DNA from: an uncultured Bacteroidales bacterium
GTDB taxonomy: Bacteria; Bacteroidota; Bacteroidia; Bacteroidales; UBA932
Direction: 5' to 3'
DNA length: 64,000 nucleotides
Assembly: GCA_947303465.1 (NCBI GenBank)
Contig: CAMYYI010000005.1
Span: 1 to 64,000 of the forward strand
The notes beneath the pieces were generated by a model. That model did no database searches. It was not told the DNA's origin and saw only the letters and a list, made by a program, of their open reading frames with translations. Of the stretch, positions 18,632 through 27,734 are shown piece by piece (positions within the stretch are counted from its first letter, which is position 1; each line of letters begins with the position of its first letter). Made by a program: the position numbers and the translations under genes.

Positions 18632-18654
18632 GAGGTTGAAATATCGTTGATTTG

Positions 18655-18662
18655 CAAATATA
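18655..18662 (-). promoter_or_regulatory. Bacteroidota -7 box for the fimbrillin/M6 operon
   Basis: TATATTTG read on the minus strand, about 24 nt before the fimbrillin-like start codon. It is back to back with the manA promoter. Confidence 0.6.
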
Positions 18663-18683
18663 AAAAAATAAGCGATTTTTACG

Positions 18684-18691
18684 TACATTTG
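18684..18691 (+). promoter_or_regulatory. Bacteroidota -7 box for manA
   Basis: TACATTTG matches TAnnTTTG, 20 nt before the manA start codon, in the short gap between divergent genes. Confidence 0.6.
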
Positions 18692-18711
18692 CATATTAAT
18701 AGTTTACTCGC

Positions 18712-19623
18712 ATGTACCGACTGGAACCGATTTTACGCCCCATGGTCTGGGGCTCGGAATTGTGGGTGCTCTCCGGCTACAAGGAGAGGATATCCGTAGT
18801 CTCCGACGGCCCGTACAAGGGCCTTACAATCAATGAATTGGTGGCTCAAGAAAAGGAGCGCCTGGTAGGCAGGTCCGTTTACCGGCGCTACGGTGACGAG
18901 TTCCCGCTGCTGGTAAAGTTCCTGGATGTCCACGATGCGCTGAGCATTCAGGTCCACCCTTCCGAGGAACTGGCACAGAAACGCCACGGAGCCCATGGCA
19001 AGACCGAGATGTGGTATGTCATACGGGCGGAGGAAAACGCCGAGCTCATGGCCGGCTTCTCCCAGCCCATAACCCCCGGGGAGTATTGCCGCAGGGTGGA
19101 AGACGGAAGCATCACGGATGTCCTGGCCCACCACAATATTGCTGCAGGAGATGTGTTCTTTATCCCTACGGGGCGCGTCCATGCCTTGTGCAAGGGGAGC
19201 TATATCGCTGAAATCCAGCAGACTTCGGACATGACATACCGTATCTACGACTACAATCGTCCCGGCCTTGACGGAAAGCCCCGCCAGCTCCATACCGAGC
19301 TTGCCAAAGATGCGCTCGACTACAAGGTTTACGATGAATACAAGACTCCGTACACTCCTCTTAAGGATGCCGAGGTGCAGCTGGTCAGCTGCGAGTATTT
19401 CACGACTTCCGTGATAGACCTGGATGCCCCTCTGGTTAAGGATCTCAAAGGCCTTGACAGTTTTCTCATAGTCATGTGCCTGGAGGGTGGAGGCACGCTG
19501 CGCACAGGCGACGGAGTTGCCGATATAGCAGCTGACGGCTGCATACTGGTGCCTGCGAGCGCGGATTCGATTGAGTTTATTCCCGGCCCCGCCGGAATGA
19601 AGGCGCTGCTCAGTCATGTTTAG
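18712..19623 (+). CDS. manA: Class I mannose-6-phosphate isomerase, short form
   Basis: 303-residue cupin-type isomerase that interconverts mannose 6-phosphate and fructose 6-phosphate. Metal-site motifs are complete: SIQVHPSEELA, KTEMWYVI, FIPTGRVHALCKGSYIAEIQQTSDMTYRIYDYNRPGLDGKPRQLH. The length fits the short ManA form common in Bacteroidetes and Firmicutes. It has its own -7 box and starts the + strand run that continues into rnr 9 nt later. Confidence 0.93.
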   Translation: MYRLEPILRPMVWGSELWVLSGYKERISVVSDGPYKGLTINELVAQEKERLVGRSVYRRYGDEFPLLVKFLDVHDALSIQVHPSEELAQKRHGAHGKTEMWYVIRAEENAELMAGFSQPITPGEYCRRVEDGSITDVLAHHNIAAGDVFFIPTGRVHALCKGSYIAEIQQTSDMTYRIYDYNRPGLDGKPRQLHTELAKDALDYKVYDEYKTPYTPLKDAEVQLVSCEYFTTSVIDLDAPLVKDLKGLDSFLIVMCLEGGGTLRTGDGVADIAADGCILVPASADSIEFIPGPAGMKALLSHV

Positions 19624-19632
19624 CATAATCTG

Positions 19633-21738
19633 ATGAAGAGGAACAACAAGAAAAGGAGACAGGAGCCGCACGGACACAGGAAAGTGCAGCGCAAGCCTGT
19701 ACAGCAGTATGTAGGCAAGGTGCAGATGACCCGCGAGGGCTTCATCTTCGTAATGGTCGAAGGGCAGGACGACGACATCTACGTCAAGGCCGCCAAGACC
19801 CGCCGGGCACTTAACGGCGATATAGTGAGGGTTGCCGTAACCGGACACGGCGAGAAGGGCAAGCGCCGCGAAGGCGAGGTGGTGGAAATACTCGAACACA
19901 GCAAGGCGCCTTTCGTCGGTTACATGCATTACGTAGGAGCCCAGGCATGGGTGCTCATGCAGAGCAAGATCATGCCGTACGATATCGAAGTGGACGCAGA
20001 GCAGGCCCGCGAGGCCGGCGCGAAGTCCGGCATGAAGGTGGCTGCGGTAGTGGACGGATGGCATCGCGGCGAAGCCGGCCCTTACGGGCATATAAGCGAT
20101 GTGCTGGGCATGCCTGGCGAAAACGAGACGGAGATGCATGCCATCCTGGCGGAGTTCAATCTCCCGTACAAGTTTACCAGGGAGGTGGAGAATGCCGCCG
20201 ACAAGATTCCGGACGAGATAAGCGCAGAGGAACTCAAGGGTCGAAAGGACTTCCGCGACACCTTCACCTTTACCATTGACCCTACGGACGCAAAGGACTT
20301 CGACGATGCACTCTCGTTCAAGAAGCTGACCAACGGGAACTACGAGGTGGGCGTTCATATCGCCGATGTGTCGCATTACGTGCACCCGGGCGATGCTGTG
20401 AATGCCGAGGCCCGCGAGCGCGGCACCTCCGTGTATCTGGTAGACCGTACCGTTCCCATGCTCCCGGAGAAACTCTCCAACAAGCTCTGCTCGCTGCGGC
20501 AGGATGAGGACAAGCTGACCTTCTCCGTGGTCTTCGAGATAGGACCCAAGGGAGCTGTAAAGTCCCGCTGGTTCGGCCGCACCGTCATACGTTCCAACCG
20601 TCGCATGGATTACGACCAGGCCCAGCAGATAATAGACAATCCGCCGGAGCCGGATAAGTGTACCCGGCTGGACGAGGCCATCCTTACATTGAACCGTCTG
20701 GCAAGGTGTCTGCGTGACGCACGTTTCCGCAACGGCGCCATCAATTTCGACCGGCCGGAGATGAAAGTTGAGGTGGACGGACAGGGCCGGCCGCTCAGGG
20801 TGTATCAGAAGATTGCCCGGGAGTCCAACAATCTCATAGAGGAGTTCATGCTTCTGGCCAACCGCAGCGTGGCCGAGTTCGTGGCTACCGGCGGCAAAAT
20901 GAACGGTGTGGCTATGAAGAGCGCCAAAACCTTCGTTTACCGTGTGCACGGGGAGCCCAACTACGAAAAGCTGGAGGGACTGCGTGGCTTTGCCTCCAAC
21001 TTCGGCTACAATATGGCAGAGGCATCGAACGGAAAGAGCGCTGCTGCATCGCTCCGCGAGCTGCTTGGCGCCGCCAAGGGCAAGCCGGAGTACGACGCCT
21101 TCGAGAACCTGGCGCTGCGCTCCATGGCCAAGGCGGTTTACAGTACCGACAACATTGGCCACTACGGCCTTGCGTTCCCGTTTTATACCCATTTCACATC
21201 GCCCATACGCCGTTTCCCCGACCTCATGGTGCACCGCCTGCTCGGCAGGTACCTCCAGGGTGGCGATTCTGCGGACAAGGCACGCTTCGAGCGGGAGTGT
21301 GTCCATGCCTCCGAGCGCGAGCTCGTAGCCGCCGATGCCGAACGCACCAGCGTAAAGTACAAGCTGGTGGAGTTCATGCAGGACAAGGTTGGCCTGGAGT
21401 ATGACGGAGCCGTATCCGGAATTACGGAGTGGGGTATGTATGTGGAACTGGACGAGACGCATATAGAGGGCATGGTTCCGCTTCGAGAGATGCACTCCGA
21501 CTTCTATGAATTCGACGAGGGCCATTACCGTCTGCACGGGCGCCGCACCGGCAGGGAGTACCGCCTCGGCGACCGCGTGCGCATCAAGGTTGCGGGGGCA
21601 AACCTGGAACAACGACAATTGGATTTTGAACTTATAGAAAATGAAGAAGATTTTACTGCCGTTCCTGCTGTTGGGCGGCGTGCTCCTGATGTCCGCGCTG
21701 GACGCAAGCGCACAAACAAGGGAAGAAAGGCTCGCTGA
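19633..21738 (+). CDS. rnr: Ribonuclease R
   Basis: 701-residue RNB-family 3'-5' exoribonuclease for structured RNA turnover. Basic N-terminus, cold-shock-type domains (GKVQMTREGFIFVMVEGQDDDIYVKA...), then the RNB catalytic block TIDPTDAKDFDDALSF with its Asp cluster, VGVHIADVSHYV, LCSLRQDEDKLTFSVVF and YTHFTSPIRRFPDLMVHRLLGRYL. The C-terminal S1 domain (GAVSGITEWGMYVELDETHIEGMVPL) is followed by a lysine/arginine tail (GRKRTNKGRKAR). The last 98 nt overlap the signal-peptide region of the M28 peptidase gene in another frame; since both ends look normal this seems a genuine overlap and not a frameshift. Confidence 0.95.
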   Translation: MKRNNKKRRQEPHGHRKVQRKPVQQYVGKVQMTREGFIFVMVEGQDDDIYVKAAKTRRALNGDIVRVAVTGHGEKGKRREGEVVEILEHSKAPFVGYMHYVGAQAWVLMQSKIMPYDIEVDAEQAREAGAKSGMKVAAVVDGWHRGEAGPYGHISDVLGMPGENETEMHAILAEFNLPYKFTREVENAADKIPDEISAEELKGRKDFRDTFTFTIDPTDAKDFDDALSFKKLTNGNYEVGVHIADVSHYVHPGDAVNAEARERGTSVYLVDRTVPMLPEKLSNKLCSLRQDEDKLTFSVVFEIGPKGAVKSRWFGRTVIRSNRRMDYDQAQQIIDNPPEPDKCTRLDEAILTLNRLARCLRDARFRNGAINFDRPEMKVEVDGQGRPLRVYQKIARESNNLIEEFMLLANRSVAEFVATGGKMNGVAMKSAKTFVYRVHGEPNYEKLEGLRGFASNFGYNMAEASNGKSAAASLRELLGAAKGKPEYDAFENLALRSMAKAVYSTDNIGHYGLAFPFYTHFTSPIRRFPDLMVHRLLGRYLQGGDSADKARFERECVHASERELVAADAERTSVKYKLVEFMQDKVGLEYDGAVSGITEWGMYVELDETHIEGMVPLREMHSDFYEFDEGHYRLHGRRTGREYRLGDRVRIKVAGANLEQRQLDFELIENEEDFTAVPAVGRRAPDVRAGRKRTNKGRKAR

Positions 21739-23095
21739 GTACGTATACTACTTTGCTTCCGACTCTTTGAAAGGCCGCGAAGCCGGTTCCCACGGCGCCG
21801 AGATGGCCCGGTACTATATTGTCGCCCGTTACAAGGAGTGCGGGCTCAAGCCTTTCCTGAACGGGGATTTTGTGATTCCGTTCAAGCATGGTGACAAAGA
21901 TTATGCGAACGTAGTCGGAATTATTGAGGGCAATTCCCTGAAGCATGAGTACATAGTACTCGGTGCGCATTTTGACCACCTGGGCGTGAAGAACGGAAAT
22001 ATCTATCCCGGGGCGGACGACAATGCGTCCGGCAGTGCCGCGCTTATAGAAATAGCCCGTGAACTCTGCGCCAGGCAGGGAGAGCTGGAGCGCAGCGTGA
22101 TAATTGCCGCCTTCGACGCCGAGGAGAAGGGACTCTATGGCTCCAACGCCCTCTCCGAACTGCTGGACGTTACGTATGGAATAGAAAACGTCAAGCTCAT
22201 GATGAGCATAGATATGGTAGGCTGGTACAGGCAGAGCGGAAAGCTTATCCTGGAAGGCACATCCACCATACGCGACGGCCGCAAGATTGCGGAAGATCTG
22301 GCAACGCGCCATTCCATCAACGTGGAGACCAAGAACTTCGAGACTTCCGTCCTCACCGCAACCGATACCGAAGGCTTTGCCAAGAAGCAGGTTCCTACGC
22401 TTGCCGTGACCACTGGACTCAAGTCCCCGTATCACAAGCCGGGAGACAAGGCGAATCTGATAGATTACGCCGGACTCGACCGGGTTACCGGTTATCTGGC
22501 CGATCTAGCAGCTGCAGTTGCATCCGATCCTTCTTTCGCTTCCAGCGGCAGGGTGGCCCGGAAGCATTCCAACAAGGCGCCTGTCTTCGAAGGCGGTGTC
22601 GTGGCCAGCATAGGCGGCAGCAACATACGTTTCCCCGATGCCAGGCTCACGGCGGATTCCAACCGCAGTTTCAATGCCGGTCTTATGGGGCGCTTCAACT
22701 TCGGCAAGGCCGGCCTGCAGGTCAACGTATTGTACGACCAGGCTGGCAGCTACTTCCCAAACCTCGACAAACCCCTAGGCAAGGCGCAGAAGTACTCGCA
22801 GCAGGCAGTTACCGTTCCGGCTTACCTTATCTACAGGGTAGGGGACGTGTCTGCGGCAGGTTATGCTGGCGTCGGCGGTTACTACAGCTATGCCTTCCAG
22901 CATGAGTTCAGCGTGGCGGACCCCGAGTGGGCGGTGAATCCCCATCAGGGAGGTATGGCGGCGGTTTTCGGCATGCAGGCAGGCCCCATCCTGTTCGAGT
23001 GGAGCTTCCGCTGGCAGCTAAGCCGCCTCTTTGCCGGCCCGGACAACGCCCGTCTGAATTACGGCACTTATCTTACCCTCGGCTGGGTGTTCTGA
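21641..23095 (+). CDS. M28-family aminopeptidase with C-terminal beta-barrel-like domain
   Basis: 484 residues. An export signal (MKKILLPFLLLGGVLLMSALDASAQ) is followed by an M28 peptidase: VLGAHFDHLG, GADDNASGSAALIEIAR, AAFDAEEKGLYGSNAL and MSIDMVGWYR supply the two-zinc ligands and catalytic Glu. The peptidase ends near residue 295. The remaining 180 residues (from about APVFEGGVVASIGGSNIRF) show alternating hydrophobic strands with aromatic girdles and end in LTLGWVF, as in small outer-membrane barrels, so the enzyme may be tethered to or inserted in the outer membrane. The start is kept at 21641 because only that gives a signal peptide; it overlaps rnr by 98 nt. dapL follows after 1 nt. 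Confidence 0.85.
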   Translation: MKKILLPFLLLGGVLLMSALDASAQTREERLAEYVYYFASDSLKGREAGSHGAEMARYYIVARYKECGLKPFLNGDFVIPFKHGDKDYANVVGIIEGNSLKHEYIVLGAHFDHLGVKNGNIYPGADDNASGSAALIEIARELCARQGELERSVIIAAFDAEEKGLYGSNALSELLDVTYGIENVKLMMSIDMVGWYRQSGKLILEGTSTIRDGRKIAEDLATRHSINVETKNFETSVLTATDTEGFAKKQVPTLAVTTGLKSPYHKPGDKANLIDYAGLDRVTGYLADLAAAVASDPSFASSGRVARKHSNKAPVFEGGVVASIGGSNIRFPDARLTADSNRSFNAGLMGRFNFGKAGLQVNVLYDQAGSYFPNLDKPLGKAQKYSQQAVTVPAYLIYRVGDVSAAGYAGVGGYYSYAFQHEFSVADPEWAVNPHQGGMAAVFGMQAGPILFEWSFRWQLSRLFAGPDNARLNYGTYLTLGWVF

Positions 23096-23096
23096 T

Positions 23097-24290
23097 ATGA
23101 TTAACGAGAATTTCCTGAATCTCAAGACCAGTTATCTCTTCGGGGAGGTCGACAGGCGTACTGAGGCTTATCAGCAGCGCCATCCCGGAGCGTCCGTAAT
23201 AAGGCTGGGAGTGGGTGATGTCACCCTTCCACTGGCCCCGGCCGTAATCGATGCCATGCATGCGGCAGTGGATGAGTGCTCCAGGGCAGAGACCTTCAAG
23301 GGTTATGGCCCGGAACACGGTCGTGCCTTCCTGCGCGAGGCCATTGCGGAAACCGATTTCCCCGGACTGGGAATCAAGGCGTCCGAGGTCTTTGTCAGCG
23401 AAGGTTCCAAGACCGATATGGGGAATATCCTGGATATCTTTGCCCCTGGGCTTTCAGCGGGCATCCCGGATCCGGTATATCCCTTGTATACAGATACTTG
23501 CATCATCGCGGGCCATAATATCAAATACCTGCCTATGGATGCGTCCAACGACTTTTCCGGAGACATTCCGGAGGAGCGTCTGGACCTGGTGTACCTCTGC
23601 TTCCCCAACAATCCTACCGGAGCGGTGGCGAGCCGCAAGAAGCTTACGGAATGGGTGGAGTATGCTCTCCGGAACGGCAGCATTATTCTCTACGATTCGG
23701 CGTACGAAAGCTACATCCGGGACGATTCCATTCCGCATTCAATCTATGAGATTCCCGGTGCGGAGGACTGCGCCATAGAGTTCAGAAGTTTCTCCAAGAC
23801 CGCCGGTTTTACCGGCATCCGCTCGGGTTATACAGTTATCCCCGAAGGGCTTGCACTGGATGCTGCGGATGGCAGGAAAGTGCGTCTGGCAGACCTTTGG
23901 GAACGCCGCCAGAACAGTAAATACAACGGCAATTCCTATATCTCGCAACGTGCTGCGGCTGCCGCGCTTTCCCCGGAAGGACGTCGGCAGACCCGTGCCC
24001 AGGTAGATTCTTACCTTGTCACGGCTTCAGGCATAAGAGGCATTCTGGCCGATGCCGGACTGGATCCCGCTGGAGGCGTGAATGCCCCGTATCTGTGGGT
24101 GCGCACCCCTGACGGTATGGGCTCGTGGGAGTTCTTCGACTGTCTGCTGGAGGCTACCGGGGTGGTTGTCACGCCAGGCGCAGGCTTCGGCCCCGGCGGC
24201 GAAGGACGCTTCCGCCTCAGCGCCTTCGGCGAGCGTCATGCCAGCATTGAAGCGGCGGAAAGGATAGCAGACTTTGTGAAGACGTTATGA
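23097..24290 (+). CDS. dapL: LL-diaminopimelate aminotransferase
   Basis: 397-residue PLP enzyme that makes LL-diaminopimelate directly from tetrahydrodipicolinate, the one-step route to meso-DAP and lysine used by Bacteroidota. Diagnostic start INENFLNLKTSYLFGEVDRR, IRLGVGDVTLPLAPAVI, FKGYGPEHGRAFLREAIA, YLCFPNNPTGAV, and the PLP lysine in FRSFSKTAGFTGIRSGYTVIP. Coupled to pyrG by a 4-nt ATGA overlap; dapF, the next enzyme of the pathway, follows pyrG, so the diaminopimelate genes flank the CTP synthase in one transcript. Confidence 0.96.
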   Translation: MINENFLNLKTSYLFGEVDRRTEAYQQRHPGASVIRLGVGDVTLPLAPAVIDAMHAAVDECSRAETFKGYGPEHGRAFLREAIAETDFPGLGIKASEVFVSEGSKTDMGNILDIFAPGLSAGIPDPVYPLYTDTCIIAGHNIKYLPMDASNDFSGDIPEERLDLVYLCFPNNPTGAVASRKKLTEWVEYALRNGSIILYDSAYESYIRDDSIPHSIYEIPGAEDCAIEFRSFSKTAGFTGIRSGYTVIPEGLALDAADGRKVRLADLWERRQNSKYNGNSYISQRAAAAALSPEGRRQTRAQVDSYLVTASGIRGILADAGLDPAGGVNAPYLWVRTPDGMGSWEFFDCLLEATGVVVTPGAGFGPGGEGRFRLSAFGERHASIEAAERIADFVKTL

Positions 24291-25903
24291 ACCCTAAATA
24301 CATATTCATCACAGGCGGCGTAGTTTCTTCCCTGGGCAAGGGAATAGTTGCCGCATCTCTTGCTAAACTCCTGCAGTCCAGGGGGTTGAGGGTTACTATT
24401 CAGAAGTTTGACCCATATATAAACATAGATCCGGGAACGCTCAATCCCTATGAGCACGGGGAGTGCTACGTGACGGAAGACGGTGCCGAGACCGACCTCG
24501 ACCTCGGCCACTATGAGCGTTTCCTGGGCGTCCCCACATCCAAGGCCAACAACGTCACCACAGGCAAGATTTACAACACCGTCATTACAAAGGAGCGCGA
24601 GGGCGCATATCTGGGCAAGACGGTGCAGATCGTACCCCATATTACCGACGAGATCAAGCGGCGCATGCTGCTGCTGGGCAACAGCGGCCAGTACGACGTT
24701 ATCCTCACGGAAATAGGAGGTACCGTAGGCGATATGGAGTCGCAGCCGTTCATAGAGGCTGTGCGTCAGCTGCAGTGGGAACTTGCCGAGGAGGACTGCA
24801 TGTCCATACACCTCACGCTGGTGCCCTATCTCAGCGCCGCAGCCGAACTCAAGACAAAACCTACCCAGCACTCGGTGCAGATGCTGCAGCAGAGCGGAGT
24901 GCAGCCTGATGTGATAATTTGCCGCACCGAGCACCCGCTCTCGCCCGAACTCAAGCGTAAAGTGGCCCAGTTCTGCAACGTCAAGCCGGGGCACGTTATC
25001 CAGAGCATGGATGCATGGAGCATCTATCAGGTTCCTCTCAATCTGCACGAAGAGCATCTGGACGAGCTGGTGGTACGCAAACTCTGCATAGACAACTTCA
25101 ACCAGCCTGACCTGAAGCAATGGCGCGGCTTCCTGGACCGCCTTGCCAATCCCAAGCGGGAGGTGGATATAGCCCTGGTAGGCAAGTATGTATCACTGCA
25201 GGATGCCTACAAGTCCATCCTGGAGGCCTTCGTCCATGCCGGCGCCGCAGATTCCTGCCATGTACGCGTGCATTCTATTCTGAGTGAGGATATTACCGAA
25301 GAAAATGCATCTTCGCTGCTGTCCGGAATGGACGGCATCCTCGTGGCCCCGGGCTTCGGCGAGAGGGGACTGGAAGGCAAGGTGCATGCCATACATTATG
25401 CCCGCGAGAACGGGGTGCCGTTTTTCGGTATTTGTCTTGGAATGCAGATGTGCGTAGTGGAGTTTGCCCGCAACGTGCTGGGCTATGCCGATGCCGCCTC
25501 CACCGAGACCAACCCCCGTACATCACATCCTGTCATAGATTTGATGGAGGACCAGAAGAGCACTACCATCAAGGGAGGTACCATGAGGCTTGGCGCCTAT
25601 GAGTGCGAGCTGCTGCCGGGTTCCCTGGCCCACAAGATTTATGGCAGCAAGGTGATACATGAACGTCACCGTCACCGCTACGAATTCAACGCCGATTATG
25701 CCGGGGAATTCAAGGCGGCGGGACTGGTGGCTTCCGGCCACAATCCTCAGACCGGACTCACTGAAATAGTGGAGCTTCCCGCTCATCCATTCTTTATCGG
25801 AGTGCAGTTCCATCCGGAGTACAGAAGTACCCCTGAGAACCCGCATCCTTTGTTCAAGGCATTTGTAGAGGCGGCGTCAAAATGCCGTGCAGAAAGGGTA
25901 TGA
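24287..25903 (+). CDS. pyrG: CTP synthase
   Basis: 538 residues, the usual length. Makes CTP from UTP, ATP and glutamine. The synthetase domain has TGGVVSSLGKGIVAASLAKLLQ, KFDPYINIDPGTLNPYEHGE and DLDLGHYERF; the class I glutamine amidotransferase domain carries the nucleophile in FFGICLGMQMCVVEFARN and the His-Glu pair in VQFHPEY. Overlaps dapL at its start and dapF at its end (ATGA), so expression is coupled to lysine and cell-wall precursor synthesis. Confidence 0.97.
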   Translation: MNPKYIFITGGVVSSLGKGIVAASLAKLLQSRGLRVTIQKFDPYINIDPGTLNPYEHGECYVTEDGAETDLDLGHYERFLGVPTSKANNVTTGKIYNTVITKEREGAYLGKTVQIVPHITDEIKRRMLLLGNSGQYDVILTEIGGTVGDMESQPFIEAVRQLQWELAEEDCMSIHLTLVPYLSAAAELKTKPTQHSVQMLQQSGVQPDVIICRTEHPLSPELKRKVAQFCNVKPGHVIQSMDAWSIYQVPLNLHEEHLDELVVRKLCIDNFNQPDLKQWRGFLDRLANPKREVDIALVGKYVSLQDAYKSILEAFVHAGAADSCHVRVHSILSEDITEENASSLLSGMDGILVAPGFGERGLEGKVHAIHYARENGVPFFGICLGMQMCVVEFARNVLGYADAASTETNPRTSHPVIDLMEDQKSTTIKGGTMRLGAYECELLPGSLAHKIYGSKVIHERHRHRYEFNADYAGEFKAAGLVASGHNPQTGLTEIVELPAHPFFIGVQFHPEYRSTPENPHPLFKAFVEAASKCRAERV

Positions 25904-26745
25904 GGCTGGAATTCACAAAGATGGAAGGGCTTGGCAACGACTACATTTACGTCGATGCCTCCCGTTTTCCGGTAGCGGACCCGGCTGCGCTGTCCGTTCG
26001 CCTGAGTGACAGGCACTTCGGCATAGGCGGCGACGGACTGGTGCTCATAGGACCGTCCGGATGTGCGGATTTCTCCATGCGCATGTACAATGCCGACGGT
26101 TCGGAAGGCCTTATGTGCGGCAATGCTGCACGCTGTATAGGAAAGTATGTGTACGAGAAGGGCCTGACCGGATCGCGGGAAATCTCCCTGGAGACCAGAT
26201 CCGGAATCAAGAAGCTTTCCCTGCATACCGGCCCGGACAGGAAGGTGGAGAGCGTGACAGTAGGGATGGGAGGCTTCGTCATAGAACAAAGGAATCTGGA
26301 ACTGGAGGCCGCCGGCTCCGTTTTCTGCGGAACGGTGGTGAATGTTGGAAATCCGCACTTCGTGGTGTTCTGCCAGGATGCCGAAGCCGTGAACCTGCCG
26401 CTGGTCGGTCCCGCAATAGAAAGACACAGGTTATTCCCCGGCCGCATCAACACAGAATTCGTCTCTGTCATCCGGAGTGCCCCTTCTGTCATCCTGAGCG
26501 AAAGCGAAGGATCTCCCTCCTCCCTCCGCATGCGCGTCTGGGAGCGGGGAAGCGGCATCACCCTTGCCTGCGGCACGGGAGCCTGCGCAACGGCCGCCGC
26601 CGCCATCACCTCGGGCCTCGTCTCCAACCCATGCACCATAGTCATGGACGGCGGAGAACTTATAATCGCCCTTAAGGGGAGCGAGCTCTTTATGACCGGC
26701 CCCGCCCGCATTGCCTTCGAAGGAGTTGTGGAATATTCCAACTAA
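25900..26745 (+). CDS. dapF: Diaminopimelate epimerase with repeat-derived insert
   Basis: 281 residues from the ATG at 25900 that overlaps the pyrG stop. Converts LL-DAP to meso-DAP for peptidoglycan and lysine. Catalytic cysteines are in MCGNAARC and LACGTGACA; KMEGLGNDYIYVD and GNPHFVVF are also present. Between the strand INTEFVSVI and LRMRVWERG, where most DapF proteins have only a few residues, there is RSAPSVILSESEGSPSS. This is encoded by a copy of the 27-nt HSERSEES repeat (26487-26514) and looks like an in-frame insertion in a surface turn. The active-site residues are untouched, so the enzyme is probably functional. Confidence 0.95.
   Translation: MRLEFTKMEGLGNDYIYVDASRFPVADPAALSVRLSDRHFGIGGDGLVLIGPSGCADFSMRMYNADGSEGLMCGNAARCIGKYVYEKGLTGSREISLETRSGIKKLSLHTGPDRKVESVTVGMGGFVIEQRNLELEAAGSVFCGTVVNVGNPHFVVFCQDAEAVNLPLVGPAIERHRLFPGRINTEFVSVIRSAPSVILSESEGSPSSLRMRVWERGSGITLACGTGACATAAAAITSGLVSNPCTIVMDGGELIIALKGSELFMTGPARIAFEGVVEYSN
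26487..26514. repeat. HSERSEES-type repeat inside dapF
   Basis: 28-nt copy starting TGTCATCCTGAGCGAAAGCG and ending GGATCT, the reverse complement family of the copy at 606-632 with one extra A. Translated as VILSESEGS in DapF. Confidence 0.8.
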
Positions 26746-26760
26746 CAGCTGACCAAGAAA

Positions 26761-27732
26761 ATGATTGACGCAAAACTTATATCCTCTGAAGTGGAGAGGC
26801 TGTTCGCCTCCATAGAGTTCACCGGCGAGCCTGCAGGCCTGTACGACCCGCTGCGTTACATGATAAGCATAGGCGGCAAACGCATAAGGCCCACGCTTTG
26901 CTTCACTGCCTGCAGCCTCTTCTGCGACGAATTGCCAGCGCAGATACGGGACTGTGCCGCCGCCCTGGAGGTATTCCATACCTTCACTCTCATTCACGAC
27001 GATATAATGGACCGCTCGCCCCTCAGGCGCGGAGTACCCACTGTCTGGAAGAAGTGGAACGAGGATACCGCAATCCTGAGCGGGGACGTAATGCTGATAG
27101 ATGCGTACAAGCGCATCTCCAAGGCACCGGCATACTGTCATGGAGCCGTCATGAATCTGTTCTCCAGGACAGCCGCGGAGGTTTGCGAAGGACAGCAGCT
27201 CGATATGGAATTCGAGTCACGCAGCGATGTGGCCATGGAGGAGTATGAGCAGATGATAGGACTCAAGACCGCCGTGCTGCTTGCCTGCAGTGCGAAGGTT
27301 GGCGCCTTGATAGGAGCCGCTCCGGAAGCGGCGTGCGACGCCCTGTACCGCTATGGATATCAACTTGGTATGGCCTTTCAGGTAGCGGACGACTTTCTGG
27401 ATGCCTATGGGGATGAGAAGGTTTTCGGAAAACCCATAGGCGGCGATATCATCAACGGCAAGAAGAGCTGGCTGACCATCCGTGCCCTCCAGAAGACCAG
27501 GGACAAGGCTGCATTCCTGGAAACTTTCAATGCTGAAGCGGCTGGCCCTGAGCAGCGGCAGGCAAAAATCTCCGCAGTCAAGAAACTGTACGACGAACTG
27601 GGCGTTCCGGAAGATGCGCGTGCAGAAATCCGCCGTTACTCCGACCTTGCGATAGAGGCCGTGAAAGGCATTTCCAGCGACATCACTCCGCTTTGCGACT
27701 TTTCGGAAAAACTTATCGGCAGGGCAAAATAG
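26761..27732 (+). CDS. Trans-polyprenyl diphosphate synthase (FPP/GGPP type)
   Basis: 323-residue isoprenyl diphosphate synthase. First aspartate-rich motif in TLIHDDIMDRSPLRRG and second in FQVADDFLDAYGD; the substrate motif GGKRIRPTL is near residue 38. Builds farnesyl or longer trans-prenyl diphosphates for quinones and undecaprenyl precursors. Chain length cannot be fixed from the sequence alone. Follows dapF by 15 nt and precedes rsgA by 2 nt. Confidence 0.93.
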   Translation: MIDAKLISSEVERLFASIEFTGEPAGLYDPLRYMISIGGKRIRPTLCFTACSLFCDELPAQIRDCAAALEVFHTFTLIHDDIMDRSPLRRGVPTVWKKWNEDTAILSGDVMLIDAYKRISKAPAYCHGAVMNLFSRTAAEVCEGQQLDMEFESRSDVAMEEYEQMIGLKTAVLLACSAKVGALIGAAPEAACDALYRYGYQLGMAFQVADDFLDAYGDEKVFGKPIGGDIINGKKSWLTIRALQKTRDKAAFLETFNAEAAGPEQRQAKISAVKKLYDELGVPEDARAEIRRYSDLAIEAVKGISSDITPLCDFSEKLIGRAK

Positions 27733-27734
27733 TC

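Noticed and set aside
18733-21618. 961-codon open frame antisense to manA and rnr
   Set aside because: It runs across two confident genes on the other strand, including their gap, and shows no family motif.
21600-21740. Frameshift fusing RNase R and the M28 peptidase
   Set aside because: RNase R has its usual basic C-terminal tail and the peptidase has a complete signal peptide, so two overlapping genes explain the data better.
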